Source: Pelecanus crispus
Taxonomy: Eukaryota > Chordata > Aves > Pelecaniformes > Pelecanidae
Direction: 5' to 3'
DNA: 64,000 nucleotides
NCBI RefSeq assembly: GCF_030463565.1
Contig: NC_134660.1
Location: 2,803,501-2,867,500, forward strand
Shown: positions 41,764-64,000 of the stretch, in pieces
Numbering within the stretch: the first letter of the stretch is position 1
Layout: each line of letters starts with the position of its first letter
The notes under the pieces: model-generated
What the model was told of the DNA's origin: nothing
Database searches by the model: none
Seen by the model: the letters and a program-made list of their open reading frames with translations, nothing else
Program-made: the position numbers and the translations under genes

Positions 41764-44700
41764 CCTTTCAAACCTTCCCAAGAGGAAGCACTATAGTTAT
41801 AAACCCCACCTCTGTTGACACACAATGTGACTGGTTTCAGCACAGATAGCACACAGCATATTGCCCACCCGCTCCGTATCATTAAAGGGATTTTCATCTG
41901 TTCATCTGTGTTTGAGAAGAACTCCCCAGGTAGTTTGGCCTCCTTTGTTATTATTTTGAATAAAAGATAAAACACAAATGAACTGTTGAATCATTTATAA
42001 CAGTATACCTGCAGCCATACACGCTGTAGTCCTTTTGAACAAACAAGTAGATTCTTACCCCCATGTGCAGTGTATGAAATTAAAATGAGAGTTGACTATA
42101 TGTGACAAGAGATCTAAAATATTTATATTTGCAATCAAGTATATGTTTCTGTTGAGTAAGCAGTAGTTTGGGCCTCAGGACAATCTAGAACAGCGTATAA
42201 ATTATTAGAAAGGAGGCATCTAACTACAACGTTAATTCATTTTATAATAAGTGCAAAACAATATTCATACTGTAATTGGAAAGTGAATGTTGTTGTAGTT
42301 AGCTTGCATTGAATATGCATTCATTTAGTATTAGAAAACTGTTACAAGTTGAACTCTAGCTTTCAATACAGTTGAAATTAAGCAGAAAGAGTATTGCTTT
42401 GTCCCTAAATAAAGTAATAGGAACAAGAATATTGGAAATCTTCGTTGCCCACTTTATTTCACGTATGAGATGCTGAGGTCCATAGAGTGACAGGAGGTGT
42501 TGAGATTAAGCTTCCAGCATAAGTAGCTTCCAGCCCTCCTGTGCAGCTGAAGTTAAAGCAAAACAAGTATCGCCCCTGCCTCGACAATATTCTAGGTAGA
42601 CTACCAGCTAACGAGTTCCACCGCTGGGCGTTCTGTCACAAAGCCAGGTGTTAAGTTCATTAACAAGAAATCAGCTGCCTTTGTTCAGAAGAAACCCAAC
42701 AATCCTACTTCTAATCATACTGAGGTTCCTAAACTGATTATGGTATATACTTTTGATACAGAAAACGCAGAGATAAAATGGAAAGCAAGGGAAGAAACTG
42801 ATTGCTGAGGGGGTTATTAGTGCTGCAGGAAAGCAGGTAGCAGGTGTGCATTGGGACAGTACGTAGGTGTAGTTCCTTGGGGCATTGCACTGACAGTACT
42901 TTAATGTATTATTAATGTACAGCTGGTCAGGTAGAGCAATTAACACATATTGCTTGTATTAGTGAAAACAGCTGCTGTACATACTGATCTTCACCCTTGG
43001 GGCAAGGAAATTGGTGAGACACTGTGCTTTGGAGGCTTTAAACTGTATATTCGAAGCATCTTCAGGTTTCTGAGAACACCTAAGCTGGCATACTAGGGAA
43101 TCAGTACTGCTAAGTTTTTTAAGTTACTATGCTGCAGATTAATCTAAATAGTATTGGATCAAGTTAAACTGTCGTACTTAGCTATTCTGAAAATACGCAT
43201 CTTCCAAACCAAAGTGATCAGCATTCAGGGCAGAACTTTTTTGCAGGAGGATGCTGTGAATTGTCTTTGGACCTTGAACTTCTTTGGGTGTAACTGGTAA
43301 TGAAAAACATTTATGACAGCTGAAATCAAAGTACACAGGCCGTATCATTTGCACTGTCACTATGGAAACTCAAGGTGGGTTGTCTTTTGTTCATTAAAAA
43401 TATTTGGACTGAGTAATAAGAATTGATCGTGGTAGTAGGGCAGAGCTTACACCTGTAAAGCTGTAAGAGGAATACAGCAAGAGATCCTGCTACAGTTACG
43501 TCTCTTGGCTGTATATTTCACTGCCTGGATCTCTGACAGTATTTTATGATAGTCTATTTAAGAGTAAACATTCTGCTTTGTCTCCTTAGTATTTATTAAA
43601 ATTAGTTTCCATGTTACCTTGATGGTATTTTTTCTAAACATCACTTGAATATTCCATTCTTTCTTTTATTGAGCAAATGGCAAAGGTTATTTGTTAGCTT
43701 TTGTGTTTGCCTATAAATACAACAAGATGTCATCAAAGGTCTAGATTGGCTTTTGTGGGTCAAATTCCTAATCTTTGTATTCACAACTACCCCACCTCCA
43801 TATGGAGAAGCAGCTACATAGTTTAAATATCAAAAGCTAATTGTGTGTGTTGTTAATGTCAGGTGTTTGAAATTTACGGAAGTTGGGTACTGTTTAGAAA
43901 TGTAAGAAATGTAATTCATTTCAGATTGATAGAGAAATAAAATTCACTGATATATAAAAATCTCTAAACTTTTCTCTAACTTCACCTTATACGGTGATCT
44001 GAATTAAAGTGGACATCAGGATGAGGTCAGACATTTGCCTTGTGTTCTGGCTCTGCTACTTTAGGTCAAGCTGAACCTTCAACAATTATTTTTCTTCCAG
44101 AATCCTCTTGACAGAAGTGTTCAAGGCGTATACAGCTGGAAGCACAGAGCAATAGCATCATGCAGACCTAGTATGAAAAGATGTTGGGCTGAATTTTCTT
44201 AGCGTTCTTTTTCTTTCTTCTCCAAATTGTTTCCTAACAATTTCTCTGGTTTTACCATTTTATATGTGCTTCTATTCCAAAAAATAAGCTGGAATATTTG
44301 CAAGAATATTTACTAAGATCAGGATAGGTATCGTTCTTACCAGAGGTGGGGTTTGCTCCTGTTTTTTGGTTCAATACTGTTTTTTTTCATGGAATATAGC
44401 TTGAATAGTTATATAAATCCCTGGAAACTGCAAGAGTGAATACCAAAGACTATATCTATACCAGTAAATGGAACAAAGGTGAGGCCCATGGACTGGCTGA
44501 AGGGCAAGTGGCTTCGTCATGGCTCACATCTACAAATCTGTACAGCTGTCAGCTGGGAGTGGTCATTGACCTCCACTACCTCTTGGACTATGCCCAAGTA
44601 TTATCAGGGAGAATATGGGCTGCCTTAGTTTTAATTTTCTTTTATGTTATTGGTTGTAACAGTAAGTTATCTAAATAGATGTTGAGCAACCTAAAAATAT

Positions 44701-46290
44701 ATTATCCGATATCTGCGTTTTTGGTCAATGTTAAAGACGTGCTGTTAACACTTGCTGATGTTTTAGTTCAGCAGTGCGGTTTCCAGCTCAAGACTCAGTT
44801 GTGAATAGTCTGTAGAGGACAGGCTGTGGATTCAGGCGTAACGCTTCTTCAGTGACGTGCTCAGTTGGAATGGTTTGTGTGTAGTCATAATAAAACATTT
44901 ATAGCAACACTAATAAATTGTTTGATTTCATGAAGAAATCTCACCTGTATGACACAAGTTTGATGTATATTAGAGAGCAGTGAAGATAAGTCATGCAGGG
45001 TTATGATAACATGTGCATGCCATTCAGTATTACTCACCTTTACTAACCAGTTGTGGGTAACCAGTCTTGAGAGTTCAAGGAAAAAAGACACACCCAGCTT
45101 TGGTTCTGCATTTATGCTGCCTTTAGGTGGAATATATGCTTTTCTTTTGGCTGACTTAAAGATTTAAATAAAGAAAGAATCTTTTAGTTCAGTCTTTAGT
45201 GATGATCCATTCTAGGAGTGAAATCCAATGCCTGTTTATTAGTCCCTGTAATTATGTTGCTGATCTCAGTTTGGATTTTGTGTCGTAAGGATTTGAATCT
45301 GAAAGATCTCTTGCAATACAGTCCTGAAAGGACTTCCACTGTACAAAGTGCATTCAAGGAAGAGGAATTCCGTGTTCAATCTTCCAGCCATATGCCAGTA
45401 TTCAATATTTCTGTGTCTGAGAAATTCCCCTCCTTCTGTTCTTAACATACTTGTGAGAAATTACTTCCTGATTTATGCCATACGAGTGGTTTACAACTAA
45501 GGGAACAGTTGTAAGATGATGTCATGAATGCACCACCACAGGTGAGCTTTCAGGGGAAAATCAGAGTCAATTTCTAATGTAGATGTGAGCCAATAGCAGA
45601 TTTTAAATTAAGATTTTTCGGAATGAGTAAAAAAACCACTACTTAGGACAATTCTCCACCCTGAAAACAAACTGTCTTTGCACCATTTGTTAATGCGCAT
45701 GCTGCACCCTTGAAGACTGCTCTCTCCAAAGAGTGAAGAAAGATGGTTTGTGTTTTGCTGCATGTGATCAGACAAGAGAAAGGTCCAGATGATGTCACTA
45801 ACTCAACTGGATTCACTTAAGCCCTGAACATTTGCAGCACAAGATCTTATGCTGTCTTCCTCACATATGTATTTTTTCCACATTTCCCTCTCCTTTTTAT
45901 CTTGTGTTGAATAAAAATATCTTAACCATCAAATCACTACACCTTATTTCTTTCTGCTTTGAGCTTTTGACCAGAGAGGTAAATTTAAAACATTACTTTA
46001 AATAGTATGACACTTAAAGAAGTGTTCCAGATCTTGGAGTGGTGGTTACATCCTTCCCCAGCCACAGGTTGAAAATGAAAGTCAGGAGCTGCCTTTCCTG
46101 TCTTAGCTGCTCTCCTCGAATAGAATCTGATTTCAGTGCCAACAATAACAGCTCCAGGCCATACAAATGAACCTTTTCTTTTCTCTCCCCTAAAAGTATC
46201 ATTAATATCAGCTTTAGTATAATCTAAAAGACTACCAGGCAGATCTTTTTTCATTGTAAAAAATACGTGCAACTGAGGTGTCAGTAGAAT

Positions 46291-46336
46291 GAGAAAACCA
46301 GTAAGCTGGGGAATATTTCAGCTTACTGATTTTCTC
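46291..46336. repeat. 18-bp inverted repeat with 10-base loop
   Basis: Left arm GAGAAAACCAGTAAGCTG (46291-46308) and right arm CAGCTTACTGATTTTCTC (46319-46336) pair over 18 positions with one C-A mismatch. In a minus-strand transcript the odd pair becomes G-U. The loop is GGGAATATTT. Confidence 0.85.
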
Positions 46337-46855
46337 AGTTCCGTAATGGTGGAATAGTTCAGTATCCTTGAGAAAATATTACATATTCATATGATTCAGT
46401 AAGCAAATACAATTTTCATGGCCCTGTACAAATATATGCACACACTGATAGTATGCCATAAAAGATATGTACAAACAGACTGTATTGCATTGTATTCACA
46501 TTTGTGTAGATTTTTTTTGCTAGCTTTTAAAGAAAAAATCCTTGTGGTTTCAGGGACCTGAATTGTATCACGCTTCGAACCCCCAAACCAGGAGAAGAAT
46601 TTAAGTTTTTTTTCAAGGATATAATTGCACTTATAACTGTCAGGAGTTGCCTGGGCAGTTGCATGACTGCAGCTTTTTGTTTGGGGACCACTCTGGTAAA
46701 TCATCCTTTCAGTACATTCTAGCGGCCACGTGGCATCCCCTCTCCCACTGTTTGTACGACCAGAAGCAAACGATGGGTTGCTTGCTTTGTAAAGAGAAGG
46801 AACCTGAAATACTATCCCAGCTTCAGGATCTGTGTCAGGCAATCAGGTATCCAAC

Positions 46856-46873
46856 AAAAAAAAAAAAAAAAAA
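46856..46873 (+). repeat. Poly(A) tract
   Basis: Eighteen A in a row on the plus strand, followed by GAAAATAC. The sequence before it shows no recognisable retrogene or LINE. Confidence 0.8.
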
Positions 46874-47552
46874 GAAAATACATCTCAGTACTCCCCTTGA
46901 GAAAGTTGTGCACTTTTAGGAATGTCCATTACACAAATGCTTCAACAGAAATTGCCAGATAAAAATTGTTCAGTAGCCTTAGGAGCCTCACAGAAGGCAC
47001 AGATACCAAAAGGAGTGGTTCCTGTGGTAATGCTTAGTCACAGCAGTCCCACTTGCATGCCATTTGCAGCAGAACATGATGTGTATAAACCTGTTCGTCA
47101 CTAGAGGCCACCACATGCCTTCTTAAGAGAGTTACGTGTACGAATCTGCTTATTACTTGCTACAATGGGAGAATCCATGCTGGAACCTGAACATGGTTAA
47201 GGAAATTCACATATTACATAACAAAATTTCACATATTACCTACTTTTCTTGTCCTATATCCAGAAGAAAAAGTTTTTGCATAACTCTTGTGGCCAAATGT
47301 TTAAAGTAATATTTACCTTCACAGCCACAAGCTGTAATTACAAGAGTTTAGCACTGTGTATGGCAGTGAGTTTGTAAGCAATGGCAACAAGTATTATCTA
47401 TCTTTCTAAATCTTGAAAGCGGAATTTTTGAGGACAGGAATGTTCATTATGCCTTCCAGTTATGCCCCTTTCTTTATGACTGATGCTTGAGTATCTTAAT
47501 TTTTAGACAGCAATAAACTCTAGACATTAAAGAAAAGGTTTTGGTTTTATGG

Positions 47553-47572
47553 TTTTTTTTTTTTTTTTTTTT
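47553..47572 (+). repeat. Poly(T) tract
   Basis: Twenty T in a row on the plus strand; a possible A-tail of a minus-strand insertion, but no element body is recognised. Confidence 0.8.
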
Positions 47573-50438
47573 CTGCATAGTAGCAATGTTATTTCCAGTG
47601 GAATGCGTCCATTCACAAAATGTCTTGGTAACTGGCTTGAGACTGTTCTGTGGTGAGATTAACTATGAAACAGAGCCTGGGCACTGAAATGGCTTCCAAA
47701 AATTGATAATTTGTCTCACTAATAAGGAATGAAAAGGTGTTTTTTTTCCTGCACTGGTAACTTTAAAATTGCAATTTCTGTCTACTTGCAGCAACATTAC
47801 AGATTTCCTTCTCTGAAATTGCTCCGGCAAGAGTCGCTTCCAGTATATTTGTTTTATGCATTTTATGCTTTAGTTTCTTGCACGCGTGATCTAGGGGCGT
47901 AGATCTGAGCCAAAGCTGGTACTTTTTCTCCAAAAGTGGCAGACTATTAACTTCTATTATAAAGAAGTACTCTGTAGTTTGTCAGCTACTTCAGCTTGTT
48001 TGTTTCTCCTTCTTTTCCCTGCCCGCTCCAAATAATTATTCCTCTAAATTGAAATACATTTTTCTCAAATTATCTCCCTCAGTTTTGTTGCTTTCTATAG
48101 AGCCTTGTAACAGCCTATCAAATTAACTCCTTTTGACTTGTCCTTAGGATGTTGGAAAGCAAAAAAATTTACCCTTGAAGTCTAGATAGTTATTGAAAGT
48201 GTCTTTACCACAGCTGATGTTATGATTTTATGCCTTTAAGCTTCTGATGCATATGCAGACTTTCAAAAGGCAAATGTCCAGAACAAGCAGCCATGCACCT
48301 GTTTCACCATTAGGTCATGTCTAGTACTATGAGCTTCTATCATAGGGGCAGTCCAAACTGTAATATATTGATGCTTACGTTTAATGTGATATTTTTGCAA
48401 ACAATTATTTTACGCCCTAGATGTGTGGCTCAAGTAGGTCATTTCAGTAGTCATACAGTTAAAAATATAAAAATACAACTTGGAAAGAAATGAAAACTTT
48501 TACTGAGGAAGGAATTATGAGGGAGCAATATGTAGTAAAAAATTACTTGTGATTTCACAAAGCCAAATGTACAAGTAGAGTCAATAACTAAGATGCTTTT
48601 GCTGTATAATTCAGGACGTGGGGAGGACAGGGGGGGTTGCAGGGCTTTCAAGCGTTATTCTTTCCTTGCTTCCCTGTCTATAGATCCTTCCCTTTTCTAA
48701 ATTATTCATACACAGGAACAGGCATCTCCCAGCAAAACTTTAGAAACATTTATAGGTCAGGGTGTGGACATTGTGAAATGTTTTACCGGCTCTTCTACCT
48801 ATTCTCTCTGCTTCAATAATTGGATGCAAACAGTGTTTTTAGCAGTGTTATAAATGCCAGATTTTCTTTTCTTCTCTTTCTGAAATGACTTCATTAATTT
48901 TGCATCTGTATTAACAAGGCAGGCAGAAAGCAAAAATTTTGCATTCTACAGAAATGTCTTGTTCATAAATAAGAAACAAACCTGCCAATGTGTGGCCACA
49001 TCACCAGAAAGAATGTGTGATTAATAGCACAAACCATTACTGCATTACCTCATTGCAAACTTCTTCCAGAGGATCAACAATTCACTTACCAAAGCTGCGT
49101 ATTGTAATATACCTTAATAAGTTTTAACATTTCTACAAGTGAAATGAGAGGTGACTCATGCACATTCTGGAGTGCATTCAAGTCTGTTAGAAATCATGTT
49201 GGAGGATTATTTAGTGCAGGACTTCCTTAAATGGCAGGTGAAACTACAAGAAGTGGTTTGTGAATGCTGATGGTTTCAGCCTCCTTTTATAGACTGTGAG
49301 TTCCTGTGTCTTGTTAGTTTGCAAAAGTGTTGTTACATCATTCACTTAGACTTAGAAATTACATTATCTCCTACTGATATTTTTTTGCTATCCTCTTCCA
49401 TTTATGGGAAATAGCATATATTCACTTTGAGTGTGTCATTTTTTATAATACTTCAAATTTTTAAAATTGCAGTTTCTTCGGGCCTGGGTCAAGGCACTTC
49501 CTTGACGCTGAAACAATATTTCTGTGTATATTTAATACTGAAGTAGAATAAATACCAGCTAGCAGAGTTCAGTCAGTTTTAATAAAGTGAAGTAATAAAA
49601 TAATTTTTCAAGCAATACAGTATCACACTCCTGAAGATTTCCTTTCCTTCAAGACACTGATCCGAGACTGGGAGAAAGAAGCACGTATGCCATCTCTTTT
49701 TTGAAGTTTCCCAAATACTACAAAATCACCAAAGACACCCAGGCATAGTGTTCTGCACAGGGCTAGTTTTAGTAGGGTTCACATGTAAATTGAAGAACAT
49801 CATCAAAGTGTGTGCAGGGTCTTGACCGGCAGTACACACTTGAAATGAATCAATCAAATTATCTCCTCAGTGCCATCAGATACAGAAAGGATTGCTGTAA
49901 CTAGAGAACTGCTCTTCGCGGAAGTTGTATTATCTAATAGCCGGGGTAAGTAGAAGCTGTGAAGTGATGAATTCTAATTTAATCGCTATCAGTGACTTTC
50001 TTTGCAGCCTTAAGCAAGTTGTGTCATCGCTTTTTCCAATTTCTCAAGCAATAAAATGGGAATGATAATACTACCCCCATTCATTATCTCCCTAACTTCA
50101 TCTCTCAGCATGTGGTGAAAATAAAATGTTAACAGTGCATGCAAGTGGTAAATATTAGTATCATTATTTATTATTTAGGGTGCAGACCTACCCTAAATAC
50201 ATTTAGAAATGCATAGCTTATCTACCAGAACATAAATTCAGAAATAATGAATAACCACTAGATATAGGGCAGCATATGGCTGGTGACACAGTATCATAAG
50301 CTGTTCAACAAAAAAGAAATCTGCAATTATACATAATATTCTAAAGCCATGAGAAATTCTCCAGAAATAAGCAATTTTTGCCATAGAATACTTGCTTTCA
50401 TTTAGAGACAGAATATAGTGTAACTAATATTTATATGT

Positions 50439-50460
50439 TTAAGGACTAATTAGTCCTTAA
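50439..50460. repeat. Perfect 22-bp palindrome around CTAATTAG
   Basis: The core AAGGACTAATTAGTCCTT, extended by TT and AA at its ends, is perfectly self-complementary. The centre CTAATTAG carries the homeodomain TAATTA motif. Confidence 0.85.
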
Positions 50461-52230
50461 GCCTTATACCTTAATAGGTTTACTTCACTTATTAAAAGAC
50501 AGGAACTTGGATGGATGTGTTAGAGCCATCGATGTGTGATGTTAGTAATCGGAGTGAACTGTGAGGTCAGTGTTGTGAGCTGTACTGGTCTGACCATTAC
50601 AGAATGCAATGCCACAGTTGTAAGAGAAGGTTAAAATCATCAGAGCCGTGGAGTGGAATGGGAATTCTGCTGCGTCTTAGCCAGTACCGTTTGGACCATA
50701 GCCGAGCATAACACGAGAATACAGGGAGTGCATCTCTCACCTCTGCATGAGAGGACACTAGGACATGAGTAAAGCCAATGCATTGCTCAAGAATGTGAAA
50801 TAAAGACAGGCGTGTTCTAGAAAGCACTTCAATTACTCGTTTTTCCTTCTTCTTTCCTTGTAGTTCAGCACAATCAAAACCTAGCGCAAAGCATAGATAC
50901 TTTCCTTTGATTTAGCAATAAGGGGCTACCTGGAAGTTTTTATAATTATTTGTATCACAGCAATGCGGTTATGCTCTGTAAATTTGATAAATGAATATAG
51001 CTTTAAGTAACACAGAAAATTATTCAAGAAAACCTAGGCACATTTTGTCCAGATGCTACAAACACCAGGTCTGGCTTGTTGGATCTGGTAAACCATAAGG
51101 AAGGACATTGTTAATTAGCCAAGAGTTACTAATCCTGTATTACAAGTTTTACCCAATTTAAAGAAACCATTAGGTAATCCATTCAATGCTTTTGGGATCT
51201 CTTTGTGCAACAAGGGTGGAGAGTTGGGGGTGGGGGGCAAAGGGGAATCGTGAACTGGTCCTAACACGCCAGTAAAAAAACATTGTATCATCGAGGTGGA
51301 CTTTGTTTATTTTAAATCTGCATTTTCTTTGAAATTTTCCTTTTCTTTTGTGAGCCTTGTTTCAAAGCAAAGCAGGTAACAGGAAGCCTTTATGAAAGTC
51401 CCTTACGAGTAGGTATGAAAGAGTACAATGACAATTCCGCTCATGAATATGAGACTGCCCTGAACACACTGTTTTACATGCAGACGTTGACTTTGGAATG
51501 CAAATGCGTACAGACACTCATTATGCTTCATTTTGTCTCCATTCTGCTTTACAGTCTTCCTCGTCTAAACAGTCCTAATAATAGGTCTCTTTTTCTTGCT
51601 CAGTTTAGTTTTGCATATCACCGGAAATTTTCCCGTTGCTGTTAGGGTGTCCTGCTGAGAAAGGGGAAGCAGCTTGGATTTGGCTAAAGAACTTGGGCCT
51701 CTCCCCTTACGTTAGTATGCATTGCCTATACCAGTCTGTCCTGACCACAGAACCCGTCAACAAAAACAATGAACATTAATATGAAAGCAAATAACTGAAA
51801 TGTTTTTTTGGATTAAATAGGTCACTGAGAAAGAATCAGAGTATCTGGCAAAGTACGTATAATCTTTGAAGGAAAGTGTGTAAAGACAGTTAAAGAAAAT
51901 TTCTCTAAAGCTGAAGAATAAAGAAGTGTTTCTAGGGTGACTATTTTAGTAACGTGTGCTTTACAACCTCACTAATAATGCTGTTTTAAATGGTGACATT
52001 GAAAAGTTGTATATAGGGAAGTCTTAATAGTTTTGCTTATGTAAATATCACCTGTAACCTGTCCCCCCTCTTTTCTTCTTTTTTGTGTCCTTCCAGTTTT
52101 ATAGCTCCTGAAACAATGAGGCTTTTGCAGTCTTGACCTATGTCAGTAACACTGCCACTTTGGGCTGGTGCATATGTAAGAAAAAGCAAAATTGGAAATT
52201 CCAACGACCAGAACAAGTAATGGAAAAGAA

Positions 52231-52236
52231 TTTATT
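52231..52236 (-). terminator. KRT23: Candidate poly(A) signal of KRT23
   Basis: AATAAA on the minus strand (context GCCAATAAATTC) about 410 bases after the KRT23 stop codon. Confidence 0.5.
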
Positions 52237-52643
52237 GGCTGCAGTGAGGTATATGATGAGAGACATAAGACCAGGAGAAAAGCTGCGAGATTATTCACTT
52301 TAAATTATAGTTAATTTGCAGAGCAATAAATGAATCACAGACAGAGATTCATGCCCCAGTGAGATGTGCATAATATATATATATTAGCAGCTCAGCCAGT
52401 CATTTTCATTGAATAGCTTTTCTTTGGCGTTTTGATGACTAAAAGCTCTTTAAACTAACAATATCAGCTATACCTAGCTCTGTATGGCACTTTTCATTAT
52501 TAGGCTGCAAATCATTTTAGGAGAGTTCCCTATAGTATCCCTGTTTTACACACAGGGAGACCAACATACAGCACGTAGTTGCACAGAAGCGTTGTCAGAG
52601 CTTAGCCCGCTAGGAAAGCCAGTAGTTAGCAGAACTTTTGACT

Positions 52644-63113
<10,470 letters not shown>

Positions 63114-63150
63114 CTAGCACTGAGCAGCTTCTTAGCCTTCCCTAAGCAGC

Positions 63151-63156
63151 TTTATG
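63151..63156 (-). promoter_or_regulatory. KRT23: KRT23 TATA-like box
   Basis: CATAAA (context GGCATAAAGCTGC) on the minus strand, about 77-82 bases upstream of the start codon, the same distance as the TATA boxes of KRT12 and KRT20. Confidence 0.5.
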
Positions 63157-63159
63157 CCT

Positions 63160-64000
63160 TTTCCTGTGGGAGTTTCCCTTCGATGAATGACTACAGCAAC
63201 AAGATTGTGTCATCATGAAACGTGCTTCCTCTTGGTCAGTTCTGAAGAATTTATGAGCCTGCACACACTGTTGTTGTTATTTGGAATCACAGCCACACAC
63301 CGGATTGCTTTCCTTTTGGTTGTTTTGGGGTTGGTTTTTTTTTTCTTTTTCTTTCATATTACAATAGTGAGGTGTGGCTAAAATCAGTAGGTGTGGAACA
63401 GGATCAGCTTTGCCTCAGACTTTTTTATAACCCTGTAGTTAATATGTTCTGTTTTCCTGCTTATGAGGGGAAGAGTATTGTCCATTACAGCATAAACGGA
63501 GAGCTGGGGCAGGGATGGGTCTCTCAAGATACTTTCTTTCTGTTGTAATTCTCAGGCTTTAGAATTACAGCATTCTGTGAGTCCTGAAACGCAGCATGTC
63601 CTATCAAGCGGTCATTAACGTACCGAACAGCTTCAGCCTGTACGAGACATGAGGCTTTAATGAAGTTATACAACCTCTGTCATTGGACTAAAACTCCAGT
63701 CCGAAGTGAGTGAGGCCCAGCTATCCCCTTCAGCTGCCCATTTCCAGTTGAAATACATGAGAATTAGGTACTTCACAATCTTTTCTAATGATTTTTTCAT
63801 TATTCAAGGTGCAGTCATATTTCAGTAGTCTTGTTGAAATAGTTAGTAATGCAGGAATTTCTTGCTGTTACTAGCATTAGTAACAGCAATATTAAATATT
63901 AAGATATTCCTATGTTTATCTATAACAAATATTTAGAATACGAGTTTGTAACAACACTCGAAAAATTCAAGCGAGTCTTTAAAGCTACCAGCCCTAAAAA
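63160..64000. other. Upstream flank of KRT23
   Basis: No gene seen. A T-rich tract lies near 63,337-63,360. Sequence to the right of the window would be needed to tell which gene follows. Confidence 0.5.

Larger units (their letters stand above)
41800..52230. other. 10-kb gene-free spacer between KRT20 and KRT23
   Basis: No coding pattern with splice sites, no keratin signature and no RNA gene seen on either strand. Contents are homopolymer runs, a hairpin at 46291-46336 and a palindrome at 50439-50460. Its length stands out against the 2.2-kb gap between KRT12 and KRT20, so it may carry control elements. Confidence 0.55.

Noticed and set aside
46560-46640. GGTTCGAA box, reminiscent of a tRNA T-arm or SINE B box
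   Set aside because: No A box or cloverleaf can be folded around it.
46396-46842. 148-codon open frame on the minus strand in the KRT20-KRT23 spacer
   Set aside because: No domain, no splice-site pattern, no similarity I recognise; expected by chance in 10 kb.
47096-47112. CACTAGAGGCCAC, a near-match to a CTCF core
   Set aside because: One invariant G of the motif is replaced by C, so it does not reach the consensus.

Overview
The window is vertebrate nuclear DNA, almost certainly from a bird. All five recognisable genes lie on the minus strand, in the order (from position 1) SMARCE1, KRT222, KRT12, KRT20, KRT23. This is the order of the KRT222-KRT23 end of the mammalian type I keratin cluster, but without the KRT24, KRT25-28 and KRT10 block that mammals carry between KRT222 and KRT12. 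Support for a bird comes from several 3'-end fragments of CR1 retrotransposons (tails of ATTCTATGATT type, 'CCCTTCCAACC' blocks), compact intergenic spacing and the absence of Alu/B1/L1-type repeats. The species cannot be fixed from the sequence.

Region 1 (1-15,000): the 5' two thirds of SMARCE1 (BAF57, HMG-box subunit of the SWI/SNF complex). Seven coding exons from the start codon to residue 238 are placed with exact splice sites; the 3' exons lie off the left edge. A CpG island (about 13,240-14,960) holds a likely untranslated exon 1 and promoter. Region 2 (15,000-26,060): an AT-rich spacer, then KRT222, a headless keratin-like protein of six coding exons (280 residues). Region 3 (26,060-29,750): the spacer where mammals keep KRT24-28 and KRT10. 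It holds a CR1 fragment, a CpG-rich patch with a perfect match to the CTCF core motif, and two orphan exons that encode type I keratin tail domains without any rod exons. These look like the last traces of lost keratin genes. Region 4 (29,750-41,800): KRT12 (523 aa, Gly/Ser/Phe-rich head) and KRT20 (436 aa), each with eight exons and a TATA-type promoter. Region 5 (41,800-52,200): a 10-kb gene-free spacer. Region 6 (52,200-63,160): KRT23 (433 aa, eight exons). The last 0.8 kb is spacer.

The three complete keratins keep the standard type I exon plan after exon 1 (83, 157, 162, 126 and about 221 bp, then two short tail exons), which makes their structures very secure. They would pair with type II keratins encoded elsewhere to build epithelial intermediate filaments. 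SMARCE1 is a ubiquitous chromatin gene flanking the cluster; KRT222 lacks the parts needed for ordinary filament assembly. The most interesting observations are the orphan tail exons at 28,915-29,039 and 27,281-27,390, and the first KRT222 coding exon, which stays open back to an acceptor at the ancestral keratin exon-4 position.
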